A stretch of DNA of 58,545 nt, taken from assembly GCF_934295145.1 (NCBI RefSeq), contig NZ_CAKRAS010000013.1, positions 1-58,545 of the forward strand. Reading direction: 5' to 3'. Below are positions 42,118 to 49,878 of this stretch, in pieces (positions within the stretch are counted from its first letter, which is position 1; the number at the start of each line of letters is the position of its first letter). This DNA comes from an uncultured Eubacterium sp. Lineage in GTDB: Bacteria > Bacillota > Clostridia > Lachnospirales > Lachnospiraceae. Below the pieces are notes generated by a model. It saw nothing but the letters and a program-made list of their open reading frames with translations. It did no database searches and had not been told where the DNA came from. Both the position numbers and the translations under genes were made by a program.

Positions 42118-42894
42118 CTAATCCTGTAAAAATCCAGTCAGTGGGGAAGAAGCACTTGCACCCCGCTCGATAGTGCGGCCAAGACCGGACAGATAAGCAC
42201 TTCGTCCAGCTTCGATTGCTTTTTTAAAAGCTTCTGCCATCAGCGGTACATTTCCGGCAGTAGCTACGGCTGTGTTTGCCATGACAGCGGCAGCACCCAT
42301 TTCCATGGCATCGCAGGCTTGGGATGGACGACCGATACCTGCATCTACAATGATTGGGAGATCAATCTCGTCAATCAGGATCTGAATGAAATCTCTGGTA
42401 GAAAGCCCTTTGTTTGAACCAATCGGAGAACCAAGCGGCATGATACAGGAAGCACCTGCATCTGCAAGAGCTCTGGCAGCATTCAGATCCGGATACATGT
42501 AAGGCATAACGACGAAGCCTTCTTTTGCAAGTATTTCTGTTGCTTTTATGGTTTCGTAATTATCTGGAAGCAGATATTTAGAATCATGAACAACTTCAAT
42601 TTTGACAAAATCACCGCAGCCAAGAGCTCTGGAAAGGCGGGCGATGCGGACTGCCTCTTCTGCATTTCTGGCACCGGAAGTATTTGGCAGCAGTGTGACA
42701 TTTTCCGGAATGTAGTCCAGAATATTTGCCAGACCGCCTTCATTGGCACGGCGCAGAGCCAGAGTGATGATCTGTGCACCTGCTTTTTCTACACAGGCTT
42801 TTACCAGTTCCAGTGAGAATTTCCCAGATCCGAGAATAAAACGGGATGTAAATTCATGTCCTCCCAGTATTAATTTATCTTCAGTTGTATTCAT
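42118..42894 (-). CDS. thiG: Thiazole synthase
   Basis: The 258-residue TIM-barrel enzyme that builds thiazole phosphate from DXP, dehydroglycine and ThiS thiocarboxylate. Motifs: FTSRFILGSGKF, the Schiff-base Lys region, LLPNTSGARNAEEAVRIARL, DFVKIEVVHDSKYLLPDN, LPIIVDAGIGRPSQ and AVMANTAVA. Start 42894 is preferred because AAAGGATGG is well placed; an upstream in-frame GTG is less likely. It follows thiF by 16 bp. Confidence 0.96.
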   Translation of the reverse strand: MNTTEDKLILGGHEFTSRFILGSGKFSLELVKACVEKAGAQIITLALRRANEGGLANILDYIPENVTLLPNTSGARNAEEAVRIARLSRALGCGDFVKIEVVHDSKYLLPDNYETIKATEILAKEGFVVMPYMYPDLNAARALADAGASCIMPLGSPIGSNKGLSTRDFIQILIDEIDLPIIVDAGIGRPSQACDAMEMGAAAVMANTAVATAGNVPLMAEAFKKAIEAGRSAYLSGLGRTIERGASASSPLTGFLQD

Positions 42895-42910
42895 TGTAAT
42901 TACCATCCTT

Positions 42911-43558
42911 TCATATATCTTCTTCACCCAGGATCAGCCGGGTGATCATATTTGCTTCATGGGCAGCGCAGATGGCAACTCTGGGAGCCATCAGACCGTT
43001 GCCGTAAGTCGGTTCCGATACGTCATCTCCGCACAGATAAAAATTTTTCATCGGGTGTTTGGTCAGAATCGTATTGCTGCTGCCAAAACCAGCCATTCCG
43101 GAGGCAGACACAAGCTTCTTTTCCGGAAATAATTGCAGAATTCCATTGACAAGTATGGCTTTTGCAAGCGGGTCGTCAAAGGCTTCACAGATAATAGAAT
43201 CATCTGTAAAAAGTTCCGTCAGGTTATCTTTTGTTACCCTGACACAGTCAGTTCGGATATCCAGATAAGGATTAATCTTTTTCAGAAGAGACTGCATGGC
43301 ATCGGTTTTCTTCATGCCAAGATGTTCGATAAAATATTGCTGACGATTCAGATTAGAGATATCAACGACATCAAAATCAATGAGATGGAGATGCCCTACC
43401 CCGATGCGAGCAAGCGCACAGGCAACATTGGAACCAAGACCGCCAAGTCCGGCGATTGCCACAGAACCGGCGGAGAGCAGTGCCTGCGTTTCCGGGGAGT
43501 GACGTTCTTCTAAGGCATTCATGATCTGTGCTTTCGTCAGTGTGTGTGTTGTTTCCAT
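42911..43558 (-). CDS. thiF: Sulfur carrier protein adenylyltransferase ThiF-like
   Basis: A 215-residue E1-like enzyme that adenylates the ThiS C terminus. The ATP-binding GLGGLGSNVACALARIGVGH and Asp-containing HLIDFDVVDISNLNRQQYF motifs are clear. It is shorter than E. coli ThiF (about 250) and has no CxxC zinc pairs, as in the clostridial ThiF2 type. Its ribosome site GGGAGGAGG is supplied by the last glycine codons of thiS. Confidence 0.93.
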   Translation of the reverse strand: METTHTLTKAQIMNALEERHSPETQALLSAGSVAIAGLGGLGSNVACALARIGVGHLHLIDFDVVDISNLNRQQYFIEHLGMKKTDAMQSLLKKINPYLDIRTDCVRVTKDNLTELFTDDSIICEAFDDPLAKAILVNGILQLFPEKKLVSASGMAGFGSSNTILTKHPMKNFYLCGDDVSEPTYGNGLMAPRVAICAAHEANMITRLILGEEDI

Positions 43559-43564
43559 GGATGA

Positions 43565-43765
43565 TCAGCCTCCTCCCATAAAAGTAACAATTTCCATACA
43601 GTCGCCATCTTTCAGACAGGTGGTGGAATATCGGTCTCTTGGTAATATTTCTTCGTTTAATTCCACCACAATGCGGTTTTCCCGATACTGGTTTGCTTCC
43701 AGATAGCTGCTGATCGTTGTTTCGGTGGTCAGAATGACTTTCTTTCCATTTGCAGTGATTGTCAT
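43565..43765 (-). CDS. thiS: Sulfur carrier protein ThiS
   Basis: A 66-residue ubiquitin-like carrier (MTITANGKKVILTTETTISS start; RIVVELNEEILPRDRYSTTC middle) ending in FMGGG, which supplies the C-terminal Gly-Gly that is adenylated and converted to thiocarboxylate. The start at 43765 follows GAAAGGAGCATCT; an upstream frame of 30 extra codons runs back into the leader terminator and is rejected. It is the first gene of the operon, behind a leader of about 500 nt. Confidence 0.96.
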   Translation of the reverse strand: MTITANGKKVILTTETTISSYLEANQYRENRIVVELNEEILPRDRYSTTCLKDGDCMEIVTFMGGG

Positions 43766-43825
43766 AGATGCTCCTTTCCAAGTTTGAGAAGTGTGAAATA
43801 CACATTTTCTGCGAAACGCATATTG

Positions 43826-43880
43826 CCAAAAAAAGAGTTCATGAAAAAAATACACCCGTGGTGGTGCACCCCTTCATGAA
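43826..43880 (-). ncRNA. thiS-motif (HMP-PP-type) riboswitch embedded in a terminator
   Basis: On the minus strand AGAGTTCATGAA pairs with TTCATGAACTCT and is followed by seven T, an intrinsic terminator about 60 bp before the thiS ATG. The loop holds GGGGTGCACCACCACGGGTG plus a short stem TGCACC/GGTGTA. An aptamer inside a terminator hairpin directly upstream of thiS fits the known thiS-motif class, which senses the precursor HMP-PP and often lies in tandem with TPP riboswitches. The class assignment is from memory of its architecture, not from a model search. Confidence 0.7.
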
Positions 43881-43941
43881 CTCTTGTGTGTTCACTCTCA
43901 ACTTTACTTTATTTAGTTTTGTCCCTTAATTTGGAAAAATC

Positions 43942-44129
43942 AGAAAGTGTGCTATCACGCAAGAAAGTGTGCTATCACACACTTACGCGAATAAAATCAT
44001 CAATGGCACAGCTTTCTTGCCCGCGCCGAGCACGCTTGCGAAGCAATAATTTCTTTTCGTGCGAGTGCGCATCGTTTGCACGAAGTGCTTTTGTTTGATA
44101 GGAAATTCATCGTAATTTCCTATCAAACA
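43942..44129 (-). repeat. Family C repeat, copy C1, inside the thi leader
   Basis: On the minus strand it begins with the 14-bp hairpin TTTGATAGGAAATT/AATTTCCTATCAAA (44094-44127) and ends with AAGTGTGTGATAGCACACTT (about 43964-43983), about 90% identical to C2 and C3. The terminal AGAAAGTGTGCTATCAC is duplicated beyond the end (43942-43961). Confidence 0.9.
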
Positions 44130-44157
44130 AAAAAGAGATACGTGGTAATGTATCTCT
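44128..44157 (-). terminator. Terminator of the TPP riboswitch expression platform
   Basis: On the minus strand GAGAGATAC pairs with GTATCTCT around ATTACCAC and is followed by TTTTTTG, just 3' of the TPP aptamer. Confidence 0.85.
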
Positions 44158-44169
44158 CAAATCGTTCAT

Positions 44170-44264
44170 TTCTTATACATTCCTACGTTGGCATTATCCA
44201 AATCAGGTTCGTGGGTCGAAGTTCTTAACTTCCTCTCAGCCTAGTACATAAGCTCCCCATATGT
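44170..44264 (-). ncRNA. TPP riboswitch aptamer
   Basis: On the minus strand the sequence shows GGGGAGC at the 5' side and the highly conserved GGCTGAGAGG, then ACCTGATTTGGATAATGCC followed by AACGTAGGAATG. This is the THI-box signature. It lies upstream of the thiSFGHE operon and, when TPP is bound, is expected to favour the adjacent terminator. Confidence 0.97.
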
Positions 44265-44278
44265 GATTACAAGGCTGA

Positions 44279-44306
44279 GTATAAAAATAAATGGCAAAAA
44301 TGTCAA
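44279..44306 (-). promoter_or_regulatory. Promoter of the thi operon
   Basis: On the minus strand TTGACA (44306-44301) and TATACT (44284-44279), spacer 16, 15-20 bp before the TPP aptamer. Confidence 0.8.
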
Positions 44307-44399
44307 TAGCTTTTTTGAAAAAAATAAAAAAACAACAAAAATGTTTGAATAATCAGATAATTCATGTTTTTTGGTAAAAAAGACACATTAGAAAAAGTA

Positions 44400-44428
44400 T
44401 TGACATGATTTAGGAAATATTGTATAGT
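44400..44428 (+). promoter_or_regulatory. Promoter of tRNA-Thr
   Basis: TTGACA (44400-44405) and TATAGT (44423-44428), spacer 17, about 25 bp before the tRNA. Confidence 0.8.
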
Positions 44429-44453
44429 ATACAAGTCAGCGATTGCTGAGCAG

Positions 44454-44526
44454 GCTGCCGTGGCACAGTAGGTAGCGCACCTCATTGGTAGTGAGGAGGT
44501 CACGGGTTCGATTCCCGTCGGTAGCT
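44454..44526 (+). tRNA. tRNA-Thr (anticodon GGT)
   Basis: Acceptor GCTGCCG/CGGTAGC, D-arm GGCACAGTAGGTAGCGC, anticodon loop TTGGTAG in stem CCTCA/TGAGG, and T-arm GGGTTCGATTCCC. No encoded CCA. Confidence 0.97.
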
Positions 44527-44528
44527 TT

Positions 44529-44567
44529 AAGCCGGAAACTGGAGTTCATCAGTTTCCGGCATTTTTT
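44529..44567 (+). terminator. Terminator of tRNA-Thr
   Basis: GCCGGAAACTG pairs with CAGTTTCCGGC and is followed by ATTTTTT. Confidence 0.92.
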
Positions 44568-44744
44568 ATCTCAGTCGGGAAGACTCCCGCTTCTGAAAGT
44601 GATGAGTAATAACAAGCCTTTCTCAGTGGGAGTATAATCTCCGACTGAGATAAACGCTCCGCGAGGATGTGCAGTGATTCTGAGAAGAATATGTCAGCTT
44701 TCGCTGACCAGAATCACGCACCAAGTCTCACGTGCGTTCGACTT
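44566..44744. other. Structured non-coding region with successive hairpins
   Basis: TTATCTCAGTCGG (44566-44578) pairs exactly with CCGACTGAGATAA (44641-44653), enclosing ACTCCC/GGGAGT. Next, GTGATTCTG pairs with CAGAATCAC (within 44669-44721), enclosing GTCAGC-TTTC-GCTGAC. A third is AAGTC/GACTT (44723-44744). No gene or known RNA class is recognised. The first hairpin starts in the tRNA terminator T-run. Confidence 0.55.
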
Positions 44745-44781
44745 GAATCTTAATGTAGGATAGGATGAGGAGAGAGAAATA

Positions 44782-45156
44782 ATGGCAGTAAATATTGATG
44801 AGATGGCGAAAGTACTGGTAGTTTATAGCACGGAAGAAGCAGATGAAATAGAAGTACGTTTTCGTATGCAAAAAATTATGTGTGCCAGAAAGAAAATCGG
44901 TTCTGGAAAGCATGGTAATTTTTTGCTGGCAATGAATAATTTTGGGGAAGAAATTTATGTAAATCCGGAGGATGAGGAAGCAGCTCGTGCTGTGATCGAG
45001 CAGTGGAGAAATGATAAAAAAGAGGAGAGGGAAAAAGCAGCGGCAGATCCGCAGACAGAGACGGCAGGAAAAGGAAGTAAAATGCTTCTTCCACGTATTG
45101 CGGCAGGCATAGCTCTTGTGATCATTGTTGCTTTATATATAACCCGTTTGAGATAA
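44782..45156 (+). CDS. DUF2007-like domain protein with C-terminal membrane anchor
   Basis: A 124-residue protein. Residues 8-80 (KVLVVYSTEEADEIEVRFRM, then GKHGNFLLAMNNFGEEIYVN and PEDEEAARAVIEQW) resemble the DUF2007 putative signal-transducing domain. A charged linker follows, and one membrane helix at about 101-120 ends two residues before the terminus, so it may be tail-anchored with the domain in the cytosol. Function unknown. GAGGAGAGAGAAATA precedes the start. The LysR gene begins 3 bases after its stop, so the two are co-transcribed. Confidence 0.75.
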   Translation: MAVNIDEMAKVLVVYSTEEADEIEVRFRMQKIMCARKKIGSGKHGNFLLAMNNFGEEIYVNPEDEEAARAVIEQWRNDKKEEREKAAADPQTETAGKGSKMLLPRIAAGIALVIIVALYITRLR

Positions 45157-45159
45157 GCC

Positions 45160-46047
45160 ATGAATGATCTGCAGATAGAATATTTTCTGGCTGCGGCCAG
45201 GAATATGAGTTTTTCAAAGGCGGCCCAGGAGCTGTTTGTGTCACAGCCTGCCATCAGCCGGCAGATATTGGCACTGGAACAGGAACTTGGCTGCCCATTG
45301 TTTGAACGATTAAACAGAGGTATAGTACTGACGGCAAATGGTGAAATGTTTTATGATTTTTTTGAACGGTATCGCGGCGAATTATTTGACCTGAAACTGA
45401 GAGCAAAATTATTTCTGGAAAATAAAAAACAGGTATTGCATTTTGGTGTTTTAAATAACTGGGATATTTCTGAAATTCTTTTGCCGGTATTACAAGATTT
45501 TTCCAAAGAGTATCCAAATGTAAAGGTTGAAGTAAACAGCTACGAGCCCCGCAGTTCTCAGGAAGCTTTGCAAAGCGGAAAAGAGGATGTGATTATTACT
45601 ATTGAACCAAAAATTTTAAATATCCAGGGAATCATGCATGCAAAAGTGGCAGACTTGCCGAGAGTTTTGATTTACAGTACTGCCAATACACCCAAATATG
45701 AGAGTGTGCTTACTCCCTACGATTTTCGTGAGGAAGAATTTCTGGCAGTTGCCGGAGAAGACAATGATTATGTGACGGATTTGATTCGAAGCGTATGCAA
45801 ACCATACGGTTTCACGCCGAAGATCCAGCCAGTCCACAGTACAGATGCAATGATCATGGGCGTGCAATGTGGACTAGGCGTAGCAGTTACAGATAGTTGG
45901 AGCCGTGCATTGGATAATCCTGGATTTGCATATCTGCATCTGGAATCCACCCATCCGCTTAGTGTTGTATGGATCAATGAAAATCAGGATCCAGCCATTG
46001 ATCGATTTGTATCGCTGCTGAAAAAAGTGATCTGTATGCATAACTGA
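45160..46047 (+). CDS. LysR family transcriptional regulator
   Basis: A 295-residue LysR regulator with an N-terminal winged helix-turn-helix (NMSFSKAAQELFVSQPAISR; LFERLNRGIVLTANG) and an effector-binding domain (HFGVLNNWDISEILLPVLQD). It is immediately upstream, on the same strand, of the LVIVD-type beta-propeller gene (106 bp gap), which is its most probable target. The effector is unknown. No clear ribosome site is seen; translation may be coupled to the preceding gene. Confidence 0.92.
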   Translation: MNDLQIEYFLAAARNMSFSKAAQELFVSQPAISRQILALEQELGCPLFERLNRGIVLTANGEMFYDFFERYRGELFDLKLRAKLFLENKKQVLHFGVLNNWDISEILLPVLQDFSKEYPNVKVEVNSYEPRSSQEALQSGKEDVIITIEPKILNIQGIMHAKVADLPRVLIYSTANTPKYESVLTPYDFREEEFLAVAGEDNDYVTDLIRSVCKPYGFTPKIQPVHSTDAMIMGVQCGLGVAVTDSWSRALDNPGFAYLHLESTHPLSVVWINENQDPAIDRFVSLLKKVICMHN

Positions 46048-46153
46048 CCTGGTGATATAACAAAATGGTTATACCAGACGCCTGTTTTTTCTATTTGACG
46101 TATGAAAAAGATTGGATTAGAATAAAAATATCAAGAAAAAAGGAGGCAGAATT

Positions 46154-47554
46154 ATGGCAGACAAATTTTATGCCAAGGGACCGGGAAACAACGGTTATAT
46201 CAAAAACCTGGAAGTCCTTGATTTCAACCCTTGGAATGGTAAAAGTGGCGTTTTCCAGATGCAGGTTTACAAAACTGCAGAAGGTAAATATTATCTGTAT
46301 GGTTCCTGTTTTGGCGGCTCACAGAACGGAGTACTGATTGCTGACATTACAGATCCGGAACATACCAGATTTGTAAAGCATCTGCAGTTGTTAGATCCGG
46401 AAGAATATCCGACTACCTCTACACCAAAGATTCAGGTAGCAGACGATCTTCTGATCTGTGCAATGACCGCTGGTTCAGGACCGGGTGCATTAGTAGAGCA
46501 GAGCGAACTTATGAATATGAAATGTCAGGCTGGTATCCAGATCTGGAGCCTGAAAGAAGATCCGGAGAATCCGAAATATTTAGGATACTGGGATTGCGGA
46601 GTACCGCACTCCATTGGCGTTCATCGTTTCATGTATAACGGAGGTCCTTACGTATATCTTTCCTGCGAATCCGAGCGTTTCGAAGGTATGATCATGCGTA
46701 TCGTAGATATCTCTGATCCGACAAATCCGCATGAGGTTGGTAACTGGTGGGCTCCTCATCAGTTTGTAGACGGATATCCTTGCAGAACTGTTGATCATCA
46801 TGCAGGACATGTTCCGTCCTTCATGGACAAAGGATGGATGCATGGACCGCCATTCAGACGTGATGATGGAATTATGTTCTGTGGTTACGGCGGAGATGGT
46901 CTGTATGTTCTGGATGCAAAAGACGTGACACGTCCGCATCTGTTAGGACAGCTGAAATTCATGCCGGCATTCTCAAGCCATCTGGCAGGAGCACGTACTC
47001 ATACAGCATTACCGCTGCCGGGCCGCGATTTCTGCGTAGTTACAAATGAGGGCGAGAGATTCCAGTTCTTCCCGGAAGGATCTATCAAAGAGGCACAGGC
47101 TATGAATAATCTTCATATGGTTGATGTCAGCGATCCGACACATCCGACTCTGGTTGCAGAGTTCCCATATCCGGAAGTACCGGAAGACTTCCCGTATCCA
47201 AACTTCAATGTAATGAACCTTGGATGCCAGGGACCGTTCGGACCGCACAACCTGCATGAGCCGATGAGCAACAAGCCATGGCTGGAGCAGAGAGGCGACA
47301 GAGTATACTGCTGTTATTTCGCGGCAGGTCTGCGTATCTATGATGTATCTGATCCTTACTACATCAAAGAGCTCGCATACTTTATCCCGCCAAATCCGAA
47401 TAAAAAACCGGAAGATTCCTTCTTCCCGGGATTACCGGGTCCACGTAACGCAATGACAGAAGATTGCTGCGTAGATGACAGAGGATATATCTATGTAACC
47501 TGCTTCGATGATGGTTTCTATGTATTAAAGAGAACCGGAGCAGCTGACAACTAA
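46154..47554 (+). CDS. LVIVD-repeat beta-propeller protein, putative metal enzyme
   Basis: A 466-residue cytosolic protein built of propeller-like repeats with the LVIVD pattern (VLIADITDPEHTRF; MRIVDISDPTNPHEVG; LYVLDAKDVTRPHLLG; LHMVDVSDPTHPTLVA; LRIYDVSDPYYIKELA). Histidine-rich conserved segments from different blades, PHSIGVHRF, RTVDHHAGHVP, SSHLAGARTHTALPL and GPHNLHEP, suggest a central metal site like those of selenium-binding-protein or carotenoid-oxygenase propellers. No signal peptide is present. Substrate unknown; the adjacent LysR gene suggests an inducible catabolic or detoxifying enzyme. AAAAGGAGGCAGAATT precedes the ATG, and a strong terminator follows. Confidence 0.8.
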   Translation: MADKFYAKGPGNNGYIKNLEVLDFNPWNGKSGVFQMQVYKTAEGKYYLYGSCFGGSQNGVLIADITDPEHTRFVKHLQLLDPEEYPTTSTPKIQVADDLLICAMTAGSGPGALVEQSELMNMKCQAGIQIWSLKEDPENPKYLGYWDCGVPHSIGVHRFMYNGGPYVYLSCESERFEGMIMRIVDISDPTNPHEVGNWWAPHQFVDGYPCRTVDHHAGHVPSFMDKGWMHGPPFRRDDGIMFCGYGGDGLYVLDAKDVTRPHLLGQLKFMPAFSSHLAGARTHTALPLPGRDFCVVTNEGERFQFFPEGSIKEAQAMNNLHMVDVSDPTHPTLVAEFPYPEVPEDFPYPNFNVMNLGCQGPFGPHNLHEPMSNKPWLEQRGDRVYCCYFAAGLRIYDVSDPYYIKELAYFIPPNPNKKPEDSFFPGLPGPRNAMTEDCCVDDRGYIYVTCFDDGFYVLKRTGAADN

Positions 47555-47607
47555 GAAATACTGCCTGGTCAGCATTCCTTGGTGACGAAAAGAGAATAGA
47601 CGCTAAA

Positions 47608-47654
47608 ACAACCCATTGTCAGGAAAAAATCCTGACGATGGGTTGTTTTTTTTA
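47608..47654 (+). terminator. Terminator of the LVIVD gene
   Basis: ACAACCCATTGTCAGGA pairs with TCCTGACGATGGGTTGT and is followed by eight T. Confidence 0.93.
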
Positions 47655-47712
47655 GTCCTTTTGTGTATGATGGAAAACGAGAGAAAAAGTGATACGACAA
47701 GGAGAAAACAAA

Positions 47713-48981
47713 ATGAAAAAAGAACCATTTGTTACCAAAGAGCAGATTGAGGAGATTGTGAAATCCTATCCGACTCCTTTCCATTTATATGATGAAAAAG
47801 GAATCCGCGAAAATGCAAAAGCGGTGAAAGAAGCATTTGCATGGAATCCGGGATTCCGCGAGTATTTTGCAGTAAAAGCTACGCCGAACCCGTTCTTATT
47901 AAATATCTTAAGAGAATATGGATGCGGAGCTGACTGTTCTTCCATGACAGAGCTGATGCTGTCTCATGAGATTGGAATGTCCGGCGAGGAGATAATGTTT
48001 TCCTCTAACGATACACCGGTAGAAGAGTTTGTGTACGCAAATGAGATTGGTGCAACCATCAACCTGGATGATTTTACACACATTGATTTCCTGGAGAAAG
48101 CGATCGGCAAGTTCCCGAAAACAATGAGTCTTCGTTACAATCCGGGCGGAGTGTATACACTGAGCAACGGTATCATGGATAACCCTGGCGATGCAAAATA
48201 CGGCTTTACCAAAGAGCAGCTGTTTGAAGGATACAAACTTCTGAAAGAAAAAGGTGTAGAACGTTTCGGTATCCATGCATTCTTAGTAAGTAATACCGTT
48301 ACAAACGATTATTATCCGACACTGGCTCGTACTTTATTTGAGTTATGTGTGGAAATCAAAGAAAAACTTGGTATCAAGATCAGCTTTATCAACTTGTCCG
48401 GCGGTGTTGGAATTGCTTACAAACCGGATCAGGTTCCGAATGATATCCGCGCGATTGGTGCGGGCGTTCGGAAAGTATACGAGGAAGTACTTGTTCCGGC
48501 TGATATGGGTGATGTTGCCATCTATACTGAGATGGGAAGATTTATGATGGGACCGTATGGCTGCCTCGTTACAAAAGCAATTCATGAGAAACACACTTAC
48601 AAAGAGTATATCGGCGTGGATGCGTGCGCAGCGAACCTGATGCGTCCGGCTATCTATGGCGCATATCATCACATTACGGTTGCCGGCAAAGAGGATGCAC
48701 CTTGTGATCATAAATATGATGTGGTTGGTTCCCTTTGCGAGAACTGCGATAAATTTGCCGTAGACCGCATGCTTCCGAAGATTGACATGGGTGATTATTT
48801 GGTGATCCATGATACAGGTGCACATGGATTTTCCATGGGATACAACTATAATGGACGTCTCCGTTCTGCAGAAGTACTGCTGAAAGAGGATGGAAGCGCA
48901 CAGCTGATCCGTCGTGCAGAGACACCGAAGGATTACTTTGCAACCTTTGACTGTTTTGATATTATCAAAGGTCTGGTGTAA
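47713..48981 (+). CDS. lysA: Diaminopimelate decarboxylase
   Basis: A PLP fold-type III decarboxylase of 422 residues. The PLP lysine is in YFAVKATPNP, the glycine-rich phosphate loop is NLSGGVGIAY, the active Cys is in VGSLCENCDKFA and the C-terminal substrate/PLP Tyr is in HDTGAHGFSMGYNYNG. It fits the last step of lysine synthesis; arginine or ornithine decarboxylase relatives are less likely given VGSLCENCD. AAGGAG before 47713 fixes the start; the longer frame lacks a site. It stands alone, with tRNA-Leu downstream. Confidence 0.9.
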   Translation: MKKEPFVTKEQIEEIVKSYPTPFHLYDEKGIRENAKAVKEAFAWNPGFREYFAVKATPNPFLLNILREYGCGADCSSMTELMLSHEIGMSGEEIMFSSNDTPVEEFVYANEIGATINLDDFTHIDFLEKAIGKFPKTMSLRYNPGGVYTLSNGIMDNPGDAKYGFTKEQLFEGYKLLKEKGVERFGIHAFLVSNTVTNDYYPTLARTLFELCVEIKEKLGIKISFINLSGGVGIAYKPDQVPNDIRAIGAGVRKVYEEVLVPADMGDVAIYTEMGRFMMGPYGCLVTKAIHEKHTYKEYIGVDACAANLMRPAIYGAYHHITVAGKEDAPCDHKYDVVGSLCENCDKFAVDRMLPKIDMGDYLVIHDTGAHGFSMGYNYNGRLRSAEVLLKEDGSAQLIRRAETPKDYFATFDCFDIIKGLV

Positions 48982-49006
48982 AATGGAGTAAAATATAAAT
49001 TTTTTC

Positions 49007-49035
49007 TTGCATTTTGTATACCTGTATGATATGAT
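49007..49035 (+). promoter_or_regulatory. Promoter of tRNA-Leu
   Basis: TTGCAT (49007-49012) and TATGAT (49030-49035), spacer 17, 30 bp before the tRNA. A small GTTCGGT/ACCGAAC hairpin lies between promoter and tRNA. Confidence 0.7.
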
Positions 49036-49064
49036 AAGCGTGTTCGGTAAAAACCGAACACCTT

Positions 49065-49146
49065 GCCGCTGTGGCGGAATTGGCAGACGCACTTGACTCA
49101 AAATCAAGCGGGTAACTCCGTGCCGGTTCGAGTCCGGCCAGCGGCA
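49065..49146 (+). tRNA. tRNA-Leu (anticodon CAA)
   Basis: 82-nt class II tRNA with acceptor GCCGCTG/CAGCGGC, anticodon loop CTCAAAA in stem CTTGA/TCAAG, a variable arm CGGGTAACTCCG and T-arm CGGTTCGAGTCCG. No encoded CCA. Confidence 0.96.
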
Positions 49147-49156
49147 TTTTGATTAG

Positions 49157-49189
49157 AAAACAGGAAGGTGTATACTTTCCTGTTTTTTA
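49157..49189 (+). terminator. Terminator of tRNA-Leu
   Basis: AAACAGGAA pairs with TTTCCTGTTT around the central GGTGTATAC and is followed by T. Confidence 0.85.
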
Positions 49190-49328
49190 AAAATGCAGAG
49201 AAAATATTAACGGAGAATATAAAACATCCGATATTAAAAAAAATGTAATGGCATTTTTGATAAGGAAATTTATATTATAGAGGAACTAGGAACTTAAAGA
49301 AAGGCATCGAACGCAAGGGGGCGAAAGC

Positions 49329-49727
49329 ATGATTGACAGAACTAACAGATATTATTTGACAACAGCGGAAATGCTCGTGATGCGTGCTATCTGGCTCGCA
49401 GATCACGATATGGTTTTAAGTGAAGTAGTAAAAGCCTGCAATGCAGTGTATGGCAAAAACTGGAAACCTCAGACAGTAAGTACTTATCTGAGCCATCTGG
49501 TTCAGAAGGAGTTTTTACGGATGGATCGTAATGGTAAGATTTACAGCTATCATCCAATCGTAGAAGCATCAGAGTATATGAAGTATGACGTGCAGAATTT
49601 CGTAGAATTCTGGGGCATGACACCGGCTGAAATGATGAAGAATTATCTGGAAATTCGCGGATCTTCCAAGGAAGAGCGTGATGAAGTGCGTGCACTGATC
49701 ACAAAGATGGAAGACGCGGGCAAATAA
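49329..49727 (+). CDS. BlaI/MecI/CopY-family transcriptional regulator
   Basis: A 132-residue winged-helix protein of the BlaI/MecI/CopY type (TTAEMLVMRAIW; WKPQTVSTYLSHLVQKEFLR; GKIYSYHPIVEASEYMKYDV), with a C-terminal dimerisation helix set. No BlaR1-type sensor protease, beta-lactamase or copper ATPase is adjacent, so its target is elsewhere or is itself. The start has CAAGGGGGCGAAAGC. A terminator follows. Confidence 0.85.
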   Translation: MIDRTNRYYLTTAEMLVMRAIWLADHDMVLSEVVKACNAVYGKNWKPQTVSTYLSHLVQKEFLRMDRNGKIYSYHPIVEASEYMKYDVQNFVEFWGMTPAEMMKNYLEIRGSSKEERDEVRALITKMEDAGK

Positions 49728-49765
49728 CATCAGATATTATTGAGATAGAAACAAAAAATGTGCAT

Positions 49766-49803
49766 AAAAAGTCAGGAAAACAGCATTTCTTGACTTTTTT
49801 TCT
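49766..49803 (+). terminator. Terminator of the BlaI-like gene
   Basis: AAAAAGTCAGGAAA pairs with TTTCTTGACTTTTT and is followed by further T. Confidence 0.85.
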
Positions 49804-49878
49804 TTTTACCATTAAAATGTAGTGGAAATTTTGATCAACGTAGAAAGATTACTTTAAAAGAAAGGCAGACTAATAAAA

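Noticed and set aside
44454..44526. Integration (attachment) site at tRNA-Thr
   Set aside because: No integrase gene and no duplicated tRNA 3' end is seen in the window.
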